A stretch of 64,000 bases of DNA from Molanna angustata (Eukaryota > Arthropoda > Insecta > Trichoptera > Molannidae). Positions within the stretch are counted from its first letter, which is position 1; each line of letters begins with the position of its first letter. A program made the translations under genes and the position numbers. Positions 37,101 to 48,062 of this stretch are shown here, one piece after another. The notes under the pieces were generated by a model. It saw only the letters and a program-made list of their open reading frames with translations. It searched no databases and was not told the origin of the DNA. The stretch lies in the NCBI GenBank assembly GCA_963576475.1, contig OY754977.1, forward strand, positions 29,133,972 to 29,197,971, read 5' to 3'.

Positions 37101-39450
37101 GAGCATTTTCAAAATTTTGACACGTGATATCATATGAAGATTTTTTTTGTTATTTATGGAAAGCTAATCAGTTCTTTGTTCAAGCTCTTTACATTATAAC
37201 ATGAAATCAAATTACTGAACGTTTCCATACATAGAAATTTATCTAATTACATTTTTATTCATACTAAATGTTACTATCAGGAATATAAATTTTCTTCCGA
37301 TAGTATATTTTTATGTTAAGATAGACAAACTATTAATGCAGTATAGTGAAGAATGCTTATGTTGTATGAAATATTTTAAAAAAAGCAGATAAATTTTGTT
37401 TTAAAGAACGCAAGAGCATTTTCCAAATTTTGACAGGTGATATCATATGAAGAATATTTTTGTTATTTATGGAAAGCTTATCAGTTCTATGTTCAAGCTC
37501 TTCCCATTATAACAGGAAATCAAATTACTGAACATTTCCATACATAGAAATTTATCTAATTACATTTTTATTCATACTAAATGTTACTACCAGGAATATA
37601 AATTTTCTTCCGATAGTATATTTTTATGTTAAGATAGACAAACTATTAATGCAGTATAGTGAAGAATGCTTATGTTGTATGAAATATTTTAAAAAAAGCA
37701 GATAAATTTTGATATAAAGAACGCGAGAGCATTTTCAAAATTTTGACACGTGATATCATATGAAGATTTTTTTTTGTTATTTATGGAAAGCTAATCAGTT
37801 CTTTGTTCAAGCTCTTTACATTATAAGATGAAATCAAATTACTGAACGTTTCCATACATAGAAATTTATCTAATTACATTTTTATTCATACTAAATGTAA
37901 CTATCAGGAATATAAATTTTCTTCCGATAGTATATTTTTATGTTAAGATAGACAAACTATTAATGCAGTATAGTGAAGAATGCTTATGTTGTATGAAATA
38001 TTTTAAAAAAAGCAGGTAAATTTTGTTTTAAAGAACGCGAGAGCATTTTCCAAATTTTGACAGGTGATATCATATGAAGAATTTTTTTGTTATTTATGGA
38101 AAGCTAATCAGTTCTATGTTCAAGCTCTTTACATTATAACATGAAATCAAATTACTGAACTTTTCCATACATAGAAATTTATCTAATTACATTTTTATTC
38201 ATACTAAATGTTACTACCAGGAATATAAATTTTCTTCCGATAGTATATTTTTATATTAAGATAAACAAACTAATAATGCAGTATAGTGAAGAATGCTTAT
38301 GTTGTATGAAATATTTTAAAAAAAGCAGATAAATTTTGTTTTAAAGAACGCGAGAGCAATTTCAAAATTTTGACACGTGATATCATATGAAGATTTTTTT
38401 TGTTATTTATGGAAAGCTAATCAGTTCTATGTTCAAGCTCTTTACATTATAACATGAAATCAAATTACTGAACGTTTCCATACATAGAAATTTATCTAAT
38501 TACATTTTTATTCATACTAAATGTTACTATCAGGAATATAAATTTTCTTCCGATAGTATATTTTTATGTTAAGATAGACAAACTATTAATGCAGTATAGT
38601 GAAGAATGCTTATGTTGTATGAAATATTTTTAAAAAAGCAGATAAATTTTGTTTTAAAGAACGCAAGAGTATTTTCCAAATTTTGACAGGTGATATCATA
38701 TGAAGATTTTTTTTGTTATTTATGGAAAGCTAATCAGTTCTATGTTCAAGCTCTTTACATTATAACATGAAATCAAATTACTGAACTTTTCCATACATAG
38801 AAATTTATCTAATTACATTTTTATTCATACTAAATGTTACTATCAGGAATATAAATTTTCTTCCGATAGTATATTTTTATGTTAAGATAAACAAACTATT
38901 AATGCAGTATAGGGAAGAATGCTTATGTTGTATGAAATATTTTAAAAAAAGCAGATAAATTTTGTTCTAAAGAACGCGAGAGTATTTTCCAAATTTTGAC
39001 ACGTGATATCATATGAAGATTTTTTTGTTATTTATGGAAAGCTAATCAGTTCTATGTTCAAGCTCTTTACATTATAACATGAAATCAAATTACTGAACGT
39101 TTCCATACATAGAAATTTATCTAATTACATTTTTATTCATACTAAATGTTACTATCAGGAATATAAATTTTCTTCCGATAGTATATTTTTATGTTAAGAT
39201 AGACAAACTATTAATGCAGTATAGTGAAGACTGCTTATGTTGTATGAAATTTTTTAAAAAAAGCAGAAAATTTTGTTTCTAAGAGCGTTAGAGCATTTTG
39301 ACAATGTTGACACGTGATATCATATGAAGAAATTTTATGATATCTATGAAAAGCTAATCAGTTCTAAGTTCAAGCTATTAATATTCTTATATCAATATGA
39401 AATCAATGAACTGAACATTGCCAAATATAAAAAAATTCTCTTGTTACATA
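34110..39450. repeat. ~313-bp satellite array 2, about 17 monomers
   Basis: The same monomer as array 1. From the first landmark (34124) to the last (39137) is 16 periods. A dimeric higher-order pattern is visible: CTTCCCATTATAACAGG recurs at 36874 and 37500, and the variant AACAATCTATTAATGC recurs near 34816 and 35442, both 626 bp apart. Degenerate monomers continue to about 39900. Confidence 0.97.
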
Positions 39451-39937
39451 TAAGTTTCATACAAATATCCATTAAATAAAATATAATTTTTGAAACCGTT
39501 GAATATTTTTCTTTTAACATTGACCAACTTTGAATACAATTTTATGAAGATTCTTGGTGTTGTATAAATAGTTGAAACTAAATTAAAATATCTCTAATTT
39601 CCAGGTCGTGAGAGCATTTTTTCAGTTTTAATAGATGAAATCATAAAGAAACATTGGGAAAAAATGAACCGTTGTCTATGGAAAACTAATCAGCTCTAAG
39701 TTTATGGACTTAACACATGTGATATCAATATGAAGTCAATCGGACTTATAGTTTGGGCTGCAGAGAGGACACAAAAAAAAAACAACGTAAATGATGAATT
39801 CATAGAGAAGAAATCAAAAGTTGTCTATGGAAAACTACTCAGCTCTAGGTCTTTGCACTTTACACATATGATGTTAATATGAAGTCGATCAGACTTATAG
39901 TTTGGGCTGTAGAGAGGACACAAAAAAGATAAATGCT

Positions 39938-39966
39938 ACGGCGTACGGCGTACGGCGTACAGCGTA
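39938..39966. repeat. 7-bp microsatellite (ACGGCGT), about 3 units
   Basis: The counterpart of 20724-20765 with fewer units, followed by ACAGCGTATACGCC. Confidence 0.88.
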
Positions 39967-40234
39967 TACGCCATACACACAAACACATCACGACGAAACT
40001 CATAGTGTGCATTCTCTACATGATACCCATTGAGAAATTGATGTAAAAAAAATACGCTTAAATTTTGCGAAATCATGACTCTCCCCTATTCCATAGTGTG
40101 GAGAGTAAAAACACAAACCGTACAGGTTACTTTAAATTGTTCACAATAAAATAAACGGAGTTATTTCTGTACCTATTAGTTATTTTAAAACACCACATGT
40201 CTGAAAAATCTTTTTATAATGGAACATATATAGA

Positions 40235-40787
40235 AAACAAGTGGGTTGTGGCCAACGCTAAACTCCTCACTAACAAGTCATTCTATAAAGTATTCAAATT
40301 TTGTATGGAAAATTTCCAACATTTTCATGAAATGAGTTTGTTAAATTATTTTTTATTTAAATATTTTATTATCAAAACTTGATAACTCTTCAATGCCATT
40401 TTATGAAAGTGATGTGCCCTTTTCCGAATTTGAAAACAAAAATTTCAAATTTTAAGTTTCCTGAGCTTGGGGTCACTTTGAAATATTTGACAGTTAAAAA
40501 AATTGAGAAGCACAATTCATATATCGTTCAAAATCTAATGGGATCTAATCGAGTATTAGATATACATATTTGCAAAATATGAATAGAATCGAATGAGTAC
40601 TTTAGTCTATAATGGATAAAGTAAAAATGAACACGCCGTACATAGCACACACACAGATACATTGTGATGAAACTTTCATAATACAATCTCAGCATGATAC
40701 TAGTTGATAATTTGCAAAAAAAATCCCCTTAAAATTGCGAAATCATAACTCCCCACTATATTACCTTGTGTTAGTGAGGAGTAAAAA
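40235..40787 (+). mobile_element. Short array-free relative of the satellite-bearing element, copy C
   Basis: It starts AAACAAGTGGGTTGTGGCC and AACGCTAAACTCCTCACTAAC and ends GTTAGTGAGGAGTAAAAA. Subterminal inverted repeat: ACTCCTCACTAAC. The last ~190 bp aligns with the right end of the array elements (ACACACAnA, GATGAAACT, CATGATAC, AAATCATAACTCCCC). It is the most complete short copy in the window and shows what the large elements look like without an array. Confidence 0.82.
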
Positions 40788-41695
40788 TAATCACACCAAA
40801 CTCATCCCGATCTTGCGCCAACCTTATTAGTTGGAACACTGGTTAGTTGAAAGAAATTGCCATACGGCAATAAACTCGCCACTTGCGCAGGGGCAAGGAA
40901 GTGTTCATTATTATTATTATTATTATTAGAGACGCCGCATCCGGAATCTCGAACCACTGTCTGAGATTTTTAAGCTACGGTATTCTTTTACGCCCCATAC
41001 GTCTTCTTCCCTCTATCTTTATCTACGCTATAAGTTGTAGAAGGAAATATTTATCACCACGGAATATGTGTTCACTGTGCGTCTCTTGGCAGTGGCCAGC
41101 TACTCTCATTAAACTCCTTCATTGGAGACTCTGTCGTCACATGAGATTTTGAGAGTCCGACCTTCCACTTACACAATTATACAAATTTACTGGCAACTTG
41201 TATGATTTAACAGCTCTCCATCTTGTGATTAGATTGAAAACTAGGTTATATAGCAGTTTTTGTGTATTGTATATAGAAAGTCGATTACGCCATCTCAATC
41301 CTATTTTCGGAATCTGGGCTCCACTCATCATTCAACCAGCACTTGTCTTTTGAAACTTTGTCGATATGTTAGAGAAATCAATTCTCTTGAACAATTCGAC
41401 AGTTGGATCACATTGTCTGATGCTATCGCTTATTGCTTCAGTCTGTTTTTCCTCACCGACTCCATGTAGGTAATATTGAATTATTTAAACTCTCCGTTAA
41501 TTACGAAGATATACACCTACTTATTTTGATAAGCCTACATAAAAAAATATATATCTTTTGGTTATAAAAGAAATACAAAGATGAAAATATATGTATGTAT
41601 GCATACTACAATATATTATATCTATATTACTGTCCCAACGGTATCAAATGAGATCACTAACATGTACACGTCCATTTAAAAAAAAAAAAAAAATC
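40788..41695. other. Mostly unassigned; degenerate repeat segment
   Basis: A (ATT)n tract is at 40909-40926. The segment at about 41349-41412 (TTTGAAACTTTGTCGATATG and GACAGTTGGAT) recurs in diverged form at 43837-43902, so it belongs to an interspersed repeat, possibly a LINE. Frames here have no recognised similarity. Confidence 0.4.
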
Positions 41696-41880
41696 CACAT
41701 GTCGATAGCAGAGCGGATAGCGCGCTGAGCTAGTAATCCAGTGGTCGCGAGTTCGAATCCTGCCTCGACCGATATCGTTCACCTATAGCTCAAGCATTTA
41801 TTTGCTTATTTTAGGGAACGTAGGAAGATGTATATGCACTTGTTTAACAAGGACATATTCATTTTTTTTATAAATAAAAG
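41696..41880 (+). mobile_element. tRNA-derived SINE, family 2, copy 3
   Basis: It has GATAGCAGAGCGG (box A with a change) and AGTTCGAATCC (box B), with a Thr-like CTAGTAA anticodon loop. The body matches copies at 786 and 1556. It is preceded by an A15 run. The 3' tail merges into AAATAAAAG. Confidence 0.85.
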
Positions 41881-41884
41881 GAAT

Positions 41885-42067
41885 ATCTTTTTGCAACAAA
41901 ATTTCAAAGAACTTCCGCACAGTGTCATATTTCTCCAGACCAGCAAAATGATGGAGTGACAGCTGGACATCCAGATCACAAGAGGCAGTCTCCGACTGAA
42001 AAAAACAGGTTTTCGGTCTAAAACCAGAGGAGAAATAAGAAGAAATACTAATTCGCATGCACATCAA
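41885..42067 (-). pseudogene. Unrecognised protein-coding remnant
   Basis: The minus strand encodes SETASCDLDVQLSLHHFAGL followed by EKYDTVRKFFEILLQKDIPF, a segment with natural-looking composition bounded downstream by the SINE. It could be part of a transposase or of a host exon. No splice acceptor or donor of convincing quality was identified. The family is not recognised. Confidence 0.25.
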
Positions 42068-43620
42068 ACTATTTCCGTTGACAACATTGTACTTTTACTG
42101 TCAACTACAAACTTGTGCAACAAATTGAAATGAGAGTTGAATATTTTTGTTGAAATGCAAGAAATACTCCTTCATCGTTCCACTATGAAATAGATCACCT
42201 GAATAAAGAAAAATGCTGTTAGCTCAGTATAATTGGAGCGATCACTAAACGATGCTTTATAAATTCTAATATTTATTATTACACCTCACTTTGCAAAAAA
42301 TGGGCCGATCCCTGCTAAGACCAAAGCTCTTCCTAATTGAATTGAAGGCATATAAAAGATAGTGTTTAACGAAATTTTCTTTCGGGACTATTCCTACAAG
42401 ATGACAGCGATGTCGCTACGAATACTTTTTATTTCTTTCCTTTTTCGCAAAAAATCCTTAATTGTTTTTATTTAATTTTATAAATTTGGTGCTGTCTTGA
42501 TTTGCTCTGAGACTCGACTGAATAAAGATATGACTGACGGATCACATCTATGCTCTGTCAGTTCAGTATTCCCAAGAGATACTATTTCAGATTATATGTG
42601 CAATTAATAAAGAAAAATTACAAGATACCTACATACACAATATGTATATGCATATCATGATGACTCCAATTCCATTTTTTAATCTATGTACAAAACTTAC
42701 GTTTATATTGTTTAGATACTTTTCAAAAATGCAAATAGGTACAACCTATATGTATCCTGTGAAATATAATAATAAATACACTACTAGCCCTAGAACAGGT
42801 AGGTATACCTAGTTGGGCAGAAATTGTATTTTTTTTTATTCAAACTTGATGGCAATATATGAAAATGAATGAGTTGTGGCCAATACTTGAACGTTATACA
42901 ACGCTAAAATACAATCAAATTTCAAACCACTTTCATAGTCCGATCTTGAAATTTTTTTTACACAATGTATAAAGAAAGGGCAGGCCACCACTGAATTATT
43001 TACAATGCTTAATAACATTCAAATTTTGGATCACTTCCCATCTTACTGAAATTTAGTGTGACAATATTATAAAAACTATCTAATTCCTTCACAAATTTAC
43101 ATTCTTTGCCAACGGCGGGACACTAAACCTAGTAACAAATAAATACATCAAATCTTGACAATTTTACCAAGAATACATATACTTCAATCTGCCTTCTATT
43201 GTTGAGTTTCGCAAATTGGATGGGATATAAAAAAATCTTTATATAATATTGGGTTGAGATAGGATAGTGTGATTTGTGGATATACGACTGCATACCGCAT
43301 TGTATAGGAATCCATATATTTAACCCGTTTTATTTGGGAATGTTGGGTCAAACAGAACTGTGACAACCACAAATTGATGGGAGGACAAATCTATATATTT
43401 AATGGAAAATTTTGTATTAGAACTGAATTGGGTCACCAAAAATAAAATAAATTGATCCAAAAAACTCACCGACACAAATATATAATATTTGTAGCATAAA
43501 CCACTGACATTGTCGACATAAAAATATGTGTTTGGGGCTTTACCAAAAAATATATTTACATCCACGCCATAATTATTCAATGATTATTTACGTAATCGCA
43601 AACAATATATTTAAACGGCG
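42068..43620. other. Non-coding sequence
   Basis: No gene recognised. Near 42865 the word GAGTTGTGGCCAATACT resembles the left terminus of the satellite-bearing family and may be a very decayed copy. The frame at 43320-43580 (minus) is unassigned. Confidence 0.3.
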
Positions 43621-43639
43621 GAGAATATAATATCTGATC

Positions 43640-43810
43640 ATAAAACTCTAAAGGTTGGGGTCCCTCAAGGTAGTGCTTTTTTCCCTTTTATTCTTCATCT
43701 CACAAACTCACAAATTAAAATGTCAGTACCATATTTTGCAGATGATCTTCAACTGTATATTCAAGTGAACGTAAATAAAGATGTCAGTTTTATTTCCACA
43801 CACGCACACC
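43640..43810 (+). pseudogene. LINE reverse transcriptase fragment with FADD box
   Basis: Translation gives SDHKTLKVGVPQGSAFFPFI followed by VPYFADDLQLYI. These are the GVPQGS and F/YADD catalytic boxes of a CR1/Jockey-type reverse transcriptase, abnormally close together because of an internal deletion. The fragment ends shortly after. Confidence 0.75.
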
Positions 43811-44012
43811 CGCGCGGAAATCTCGCGGATATTGGCTTGAAACTATGTCGATATATTAAGAGAAATAAATTCTCTTTTACAAATTGACAGTTGGATAATT
43901 TTAGTAAGAGAACAAAAAAAGCACTTCAATTTGTATAATATTATGTGAAATGTTCTATAATAAAAATACAGTTTTTCGATTTTCGTCTCAATTTTGGGAT
44001 TATGGCAGATAG

Positions 44013-44594
44013 GTATCCAGGATTATAAATGGTTACTTCAACAAAGAAAAGAGAATTTCAAGGAATCCAAAAAGACGCGGCGAACGTGGTAATTCGATAA
44101 GAAATGGAAGTTTTAAGAAAAGAGGAACTTTCAAAAGACGCGGCGAACGTGGTAATTCGATAAGAAATGGAAGTTTTAAGAAAAGAGGAACTTTCAAAAG
44201 ACGCGGCGAACGTGGTAATTCGATAAGAAATGGAAGTTTTAAGAAAAGAGGAACTTTCAAAAGACGCGGCGAACGTGGTAATTCGATAAGAAATGGAAGT
44301 TTTAAGAAAAGAGGAACTTTCAAAAGACGCGGCGAACGTGGTAATTCGATAAGAAATGGAAGTTTTAAGAAAAGAGGAACTTTCAAAAGACGCGGCGAAC
44401 GTGGTAATTCGATAAGAAATGGAAGTTTTAAGAAAAGAGGAACTTTCAAAAAGACATTCATATATCTTGCTCTAAGAAAGAAGTACTTCCCTAGATCGTA
44501 CGGTGAAAAATTGACAGTCTTAAGGGAAAAACTCTGTAACAAATTATCACCTATTCAATATATTTTTTTTATAAAATCTCACCACGAAGCATAA
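44013..44594 (+). other. Open frame containing a 63-bp tandem repeat (no ATG)
   Basis: Between an upstream TAG (44010-44012) and TAA (44592-44594) the plus strand is open for 193 codons. Six copies of a 21-residue basic unit, beginning KRRGERGNS and ending FKKRGTF, are followed by a tail with LRKKYFPRSYGEKLTVLREK. There is no ATG in the frame. The minus strand is also open (44033-44542, LKVPLFLKLPFLIELPRSPR units), so openness follows from the 63-bp period. I do not recognise it as a gene. Confidence 0.3.
44070..44448. repeat. 63-bp minisatellite, 6 near-identical units
   Basis: AAAAGACGCGGCGAACGTGG recurs at exactly 63-bp spacing starting at 44070 and 44133. The six units appear identical, indicating very recent expansion. 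Confidence 0.97.
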
Positions 44595-45251
44595 AAATTT
44601 ATAAAATTTCGGCTACTGAGGTCAAATTAAATTACAAATGTTCGACAATTTCCAACTAAGCCAAACTTATTCATATTTTTACTGCTTAAAAATTTAAGAA
44701 GAATACCTTTTTTTGACTACGTACAAATAAATAAGAGAACTTATTTTAAAGTCAAATAAAACCTACAAACATTATCATGATATCCAAAATAAAACCTATA
44801 TTTTCGACATTGGTTTTATATTTTACGGTCTTCCTACATAATATTTCTTTAAATTATTTTGGAAAAGTGGATAGAAAAAGTTTATTTGCCATTCGATCGA
44901 TGGCGATATTTATCCATCTAATATCTTTCATTATAAAATAAACAAATAAACGTGACTCTGACCTAAGCCAAAGCAAACATTATCGGCGGTACTAATAACG
45001 AAAAAGTAGCGAGGTTGAACTATGGAATAGAGTGACTAAAACCTAACGGCCAAAAATCTTACTAATAACCAAGTTTTAAAACATCTATTTTATTCCATGG
45101 TTTATATCACCATGGTAACGCTAAACCATCCGGTCCCCTAGTTTAGTGGTGGAATAGCAATAGTGAATTCGTCAGCTGTCAAAAGTCAAATAGACCGCGC
45201 GTATTCAGCGTATTGTATTTTGTCATTTTTGAAGAAATACTTTTTTTAATT

Positions 45252-45350
45252 ATGGACAACAATCTGTTTGATTATAGAATCGGCGATTTTGAAAGATCGT
45301 TTCAAGAATTTGAGCAGGTGGAAAGTTTTTTGATGACGCAAAATTTATAA
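45252..45350 (+). pseudogene. Harbinger transposase first reading frame, remnant
   Basis: An ATG-initiated frame of 32 residues starts MDNNLFDYRIGDFERSFQEF and ends at TAA. It is acidic and sits where a transposase start is expected inside the element. Confidence 0.45.
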
Positions 45351-45369
45351 GGTGTGTTCATAGGTGCGT

Positions 45370-45516
45370 TGTAATCCGTTTGTTGATTACGACGACATTA
45401 ATCTTAGAAGAAAGTACAGATTTTCAAAGGCAGGAGTTAGACATCTTGTAGATTTATTTGGAAGAAGGCAAATAAATGAAGATATTTATTTTCCATTGAC
45501 AATTGTTTTAAAATAA
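45370..45516 (+). pseudogene. Harbinger transposase N-terminal segment, remnant
   Basis: The frame reads CNPFVDYDDINLRRKYRFSK, then VRHLVDLFGRRQI, and ends at TAA at 45514-45516. The (R)NPFxDYDDxxLRxKYRFSK pattern followed by a VxxLVxLF helix is typical of the N-terminus of Harbinger/HARBI1-like transposases. The DDE core is deleted. Confidence 0.65.
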
Positions 45517-45912
45517 ATGTAATAAGTTATGTTGTAATAAGTTAAATTATTGGGAATTCAACCAAAACGCGATACATAAACAGTAAACCATCAAAACCAT
45601 GAAGTAAACAAACAATGACAAACATAGAAATACGATGATTCTCGATAGATGTCATAGATGACGGCTAATAAAGTCATAGAGAATGAACAAAAAATAGCAT
45701 AAAGTAAAGAAAAATTCCGAAATTCCCGTTAAATGGCTGCGTTCACACAACATTCATTCCGTATTTCATGGTTTACTTAGTCCTTGTACATTTTAACATT
45801 ATTAGTAAGAACCCACTAAACCACGAATTAGTGCCTAATACGTGGTTTACGTAGTGCGAGGTTTAGTTGGCTAAAACGAGTTTTAACGAAAATGTTATTA
45901 GTACCGCTGTAT

Positions 45913-46599
45913 ATGTGCATATTTTTGCTATATTATGGCTAGGTACATGAAGCACTCTAGAACGATCTTGTATTCAATAAATTTTATATCAGTACTGTTT
46001 CTAGGAACAAATGAAAGATGTTTAGGATGTGTTGTATTTTGTAAAGTGCCAAAGTCTCCGCGGAATATCTAGAAAACCAATATAAAATATTTTACTCCAT
46101 AGTCTTGTCAGGGTATTTTATGCAATCCATGCAGGCGATAAGCTCTTTTGCGTCAGTGGGATTTCTCCAAGCGAAGCGGGTTTTCCATTCGTATCACTTA
46201 AGTATTTTTTTTTCGGAAAGTAATTCATTTTTACGTAATATATGAAGGTTCATCCACCTCTCACATAACAAAGTCCTTCATGAATATTCTTTTTAGGAAA
46301 AATGTAAAATGAAGCATGATCTGAAATTTTTTATGGAGCAATCTCACAAATAAAATTTGCGAAAATGTAATAGACAAAGACCCTGCGACAGCTAAATAAA
46401 AGTCATAATAAAAGTCTGTTTTTAAAAAATGGACGCTTCAACAACAATTGTATAGTATAAAGCCTATGTAGTGGTGGTTTCCGGAGATTAAATTAAAAAT
46501 AGTTATTTTAACAAGTCACTTATAAATACGATTCAAATACGATTCCTTCTCATCCCTGGTATTATTAAAAGAATCTATCTCGAATATATGTATCTCGTC
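45913..46599. other. Non-coding sequence
   Basis: No recognised gene or repeat. The last part may be decayed 5' sequence of the adjoining LINE fragment. Confidence 0.3.
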
Positions 46600-47012
46600 T
46601 TCGATTCGGCCATTGCAGATTGGACAGACATCTGTTCAAGATTGGACTTTCCCCCTCACCTTACTGCGAATGCGGCCTAGATGAGGAGTCTGAGAACCAT
46701 GTTTTCTTTTCCTACCCAATAAGAGATGCATTTGACTTTTATCGAGCATTGGATGATGTCCGATACTCAATGAAGGAAAAATTCCAATTCCCATTATCAA
46801 TGCATTATCTTCTATCTTTAGGATCAACGGAAATTTATAAACTGCTTCATAAGTTCATACAGAAAAATATAGTTATACTGTAATCCTCCACATTATCTAA
46901 TTATTTTTCACACTCACTGAAGTTGTACTATTGACTGCATATACACATTGATCAACGTCTTTGGCACAAATAGTCCTGCATAAGGACTGGCTGCCTTACT
47001 AGAAAAAAAAAC
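46600..47012 (+). pseudogene. I-type LINE C-terminus and 3' UTR
   Basis: The frame 46620-46883 reads DRHLFKIGLSPSPYCECGLD followed by EESENHVFFSYP and an SLG...KL(L)HKF(I)Q end. The CxCG...E..NH.FF motif, with its last cysteine changed to S, marks the C-terminal knuckle of I-type LINE proteins. The 3' UTR contains a hairpin AGTCC-TGCATA-AGGACT near 46972 and ends in an A-run at 47004-47012. RNase H and RT are missing. Confidence 0.7.
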
Positions 47013-47439
47013 AAGTCACTTATAGAATGAAGCGTTGTCGTAAAAAGCGTGATTTAATTTTTTTTATTTAGGAACTAAAAAACGATTTATTTAAAAGGGT
47101 GAATCTCTTAGTATTCCGTAGTAAATATATAAATAATAAAATCACGCATTATTCTATAACTGATGTGTTAAAATAGCAATCATCAACACTTTGAAGGCTG
47201 CTTTTTTCGAAAGCCGCCACTACTCAGGATACATATAATCCGTTGCTACCTGCTATGGTATTCATTTACAGACAAATAAAATCAGCCATTCGTATGAATT
47301 ACGTATGGGCCCACTATACAAACTGACGTAAGTCTAGAATCGAGAGATCTTACACTATATCGCCAACAAATATTTATTTAATATTAATACGTTTCATGCT
47401 ATTAATAAATAATTTCATATAATGGACAACATTGGCAAC
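47013..47439. other. Non-coding sequence
   Basis: It contains a segment (about 47325-47362) shared with 22262-22312. No gene recognised. Confidence 0.35.
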
Positions 47440-47800
47440 AACTCGAACCTTTTCAGTCAGGTTTTCGTCTACGCCACAGTACCACTACAACTCTAATCAA
47501 AATCACCGATAAAATAAGTACATTACTTGACTTCAGTAGCGCATTTAACTTGTCGACTTTATCGTATTTCTAGTAAAGATGTTGTCCGCAATATTTCTCA
47601 GCAATCCCTTAAATGGTTCGACTGATACCTGCGTGGACACCCTCAACCAATTATAATTAACAAAGACTCATCAAACTGGACCGCCCTTATAGCAGATGTC
47701 CCGCAAGGAGGTATACGAACTTAATAAAATGCAAATATCATAATATTACGTTTGCTGACGACCTACACCCATACATATATTCATTTCAAACCTAAAATAA
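47440..47800 (+). pseudogene. LINE reverse transcriptase core, decayed (CR1/Jockey type)
   Basis: Readable motifs in order, across several frames: FQSGFRLRHSTTTTLIKITD, LLDFSSAFNLVDF, QQSLKWFD.YLRGHPQ, ALIADVPQGGI and ITFADDLHPYI. These are RT blocks from the fingers through the FADD catalytic box. Stops and frameshifts are abundant and parts are deleted, so it is inactive. Confidence 0.78.
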
Positions 47801-47904
47801 AATAATATAAAATAGAAAAAAAAAATAAACCTGATGACCGAAAGGTAGAGTGACCTTGCTGTAGAGACACTGAATGCCGATTTAAATTATATACCAGGAG
47901 TTGA

Positions 47905-48062
47905 CCAAGAAAACAATGACATGGCCATGTAAACAATATTATGCATGATGAGCATGTATGAAAACATATATGAATGTGATTGTGGCGATGAATTTATGTG
48001 AAAATAAGTGCAAGGCGCTCGGTTCTCTCTGCCTGCCCCAATAAAAGGGATATGGCGTAGAA
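47905..48062 (+). pseudogene. RTE LINE 3' end, heavily decayed
   Basis: CCAAGAAAACAATGACATGG corresponds to the PRKGWHDH block of the better copies. It is followed by the terminal block GGCGCTCGGTTCTCTCTGCC and ATATGGCG. Only the last ~150 bp remains. Confidence 0.6.

Larger units (their letters stand above)
34058..40111 (+). mobile_element. Satellite-bearing non-autonomous transposon, copy 2 (6.1 kb)
   Basis: The left terminus (AAACGAGTGGGTTGTGGCC and AACACTAAACTCTCC) and first variant monomer are the same as in copy 1, and the last ~800 bp is nearly identical to 20090-20909. It is 5313 bp shorter than copy 1, which equals 17 monomers. The right end reads GTGTGGAGAGTAAAAA; sequence beyond that diverges between the two copies, placing the boundary there. 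There is no coding capacity. Confidence 0.72.
44984..45909 (+). mobile_element. PIF/Harbinger-type element, 926 bp, both termini present
   Basis: The termini are CGGCGGTACTAATAAC at 44984-44999 and GTTATTAGTACCGCTG at 45894-45909, inverted with one mismatch. Both sides are flanked by TAT (44981-44983 and 45910-45912), a 3-bp duplication as expected for this superfamily, although TWA is more usual. The interior retains transposase N-terminal remnants but not the DDE catalytic part, so it is non-autonomous. Confidence 0.85.

Noticed and set aside
40883..41152. Frame with SGISNHCLRFLSYGILLRPI as a gene
   Set aside because: No recognisable domain, start context or splice sites; it lies beside an (ATT)n tract in repeat-rich DNA.
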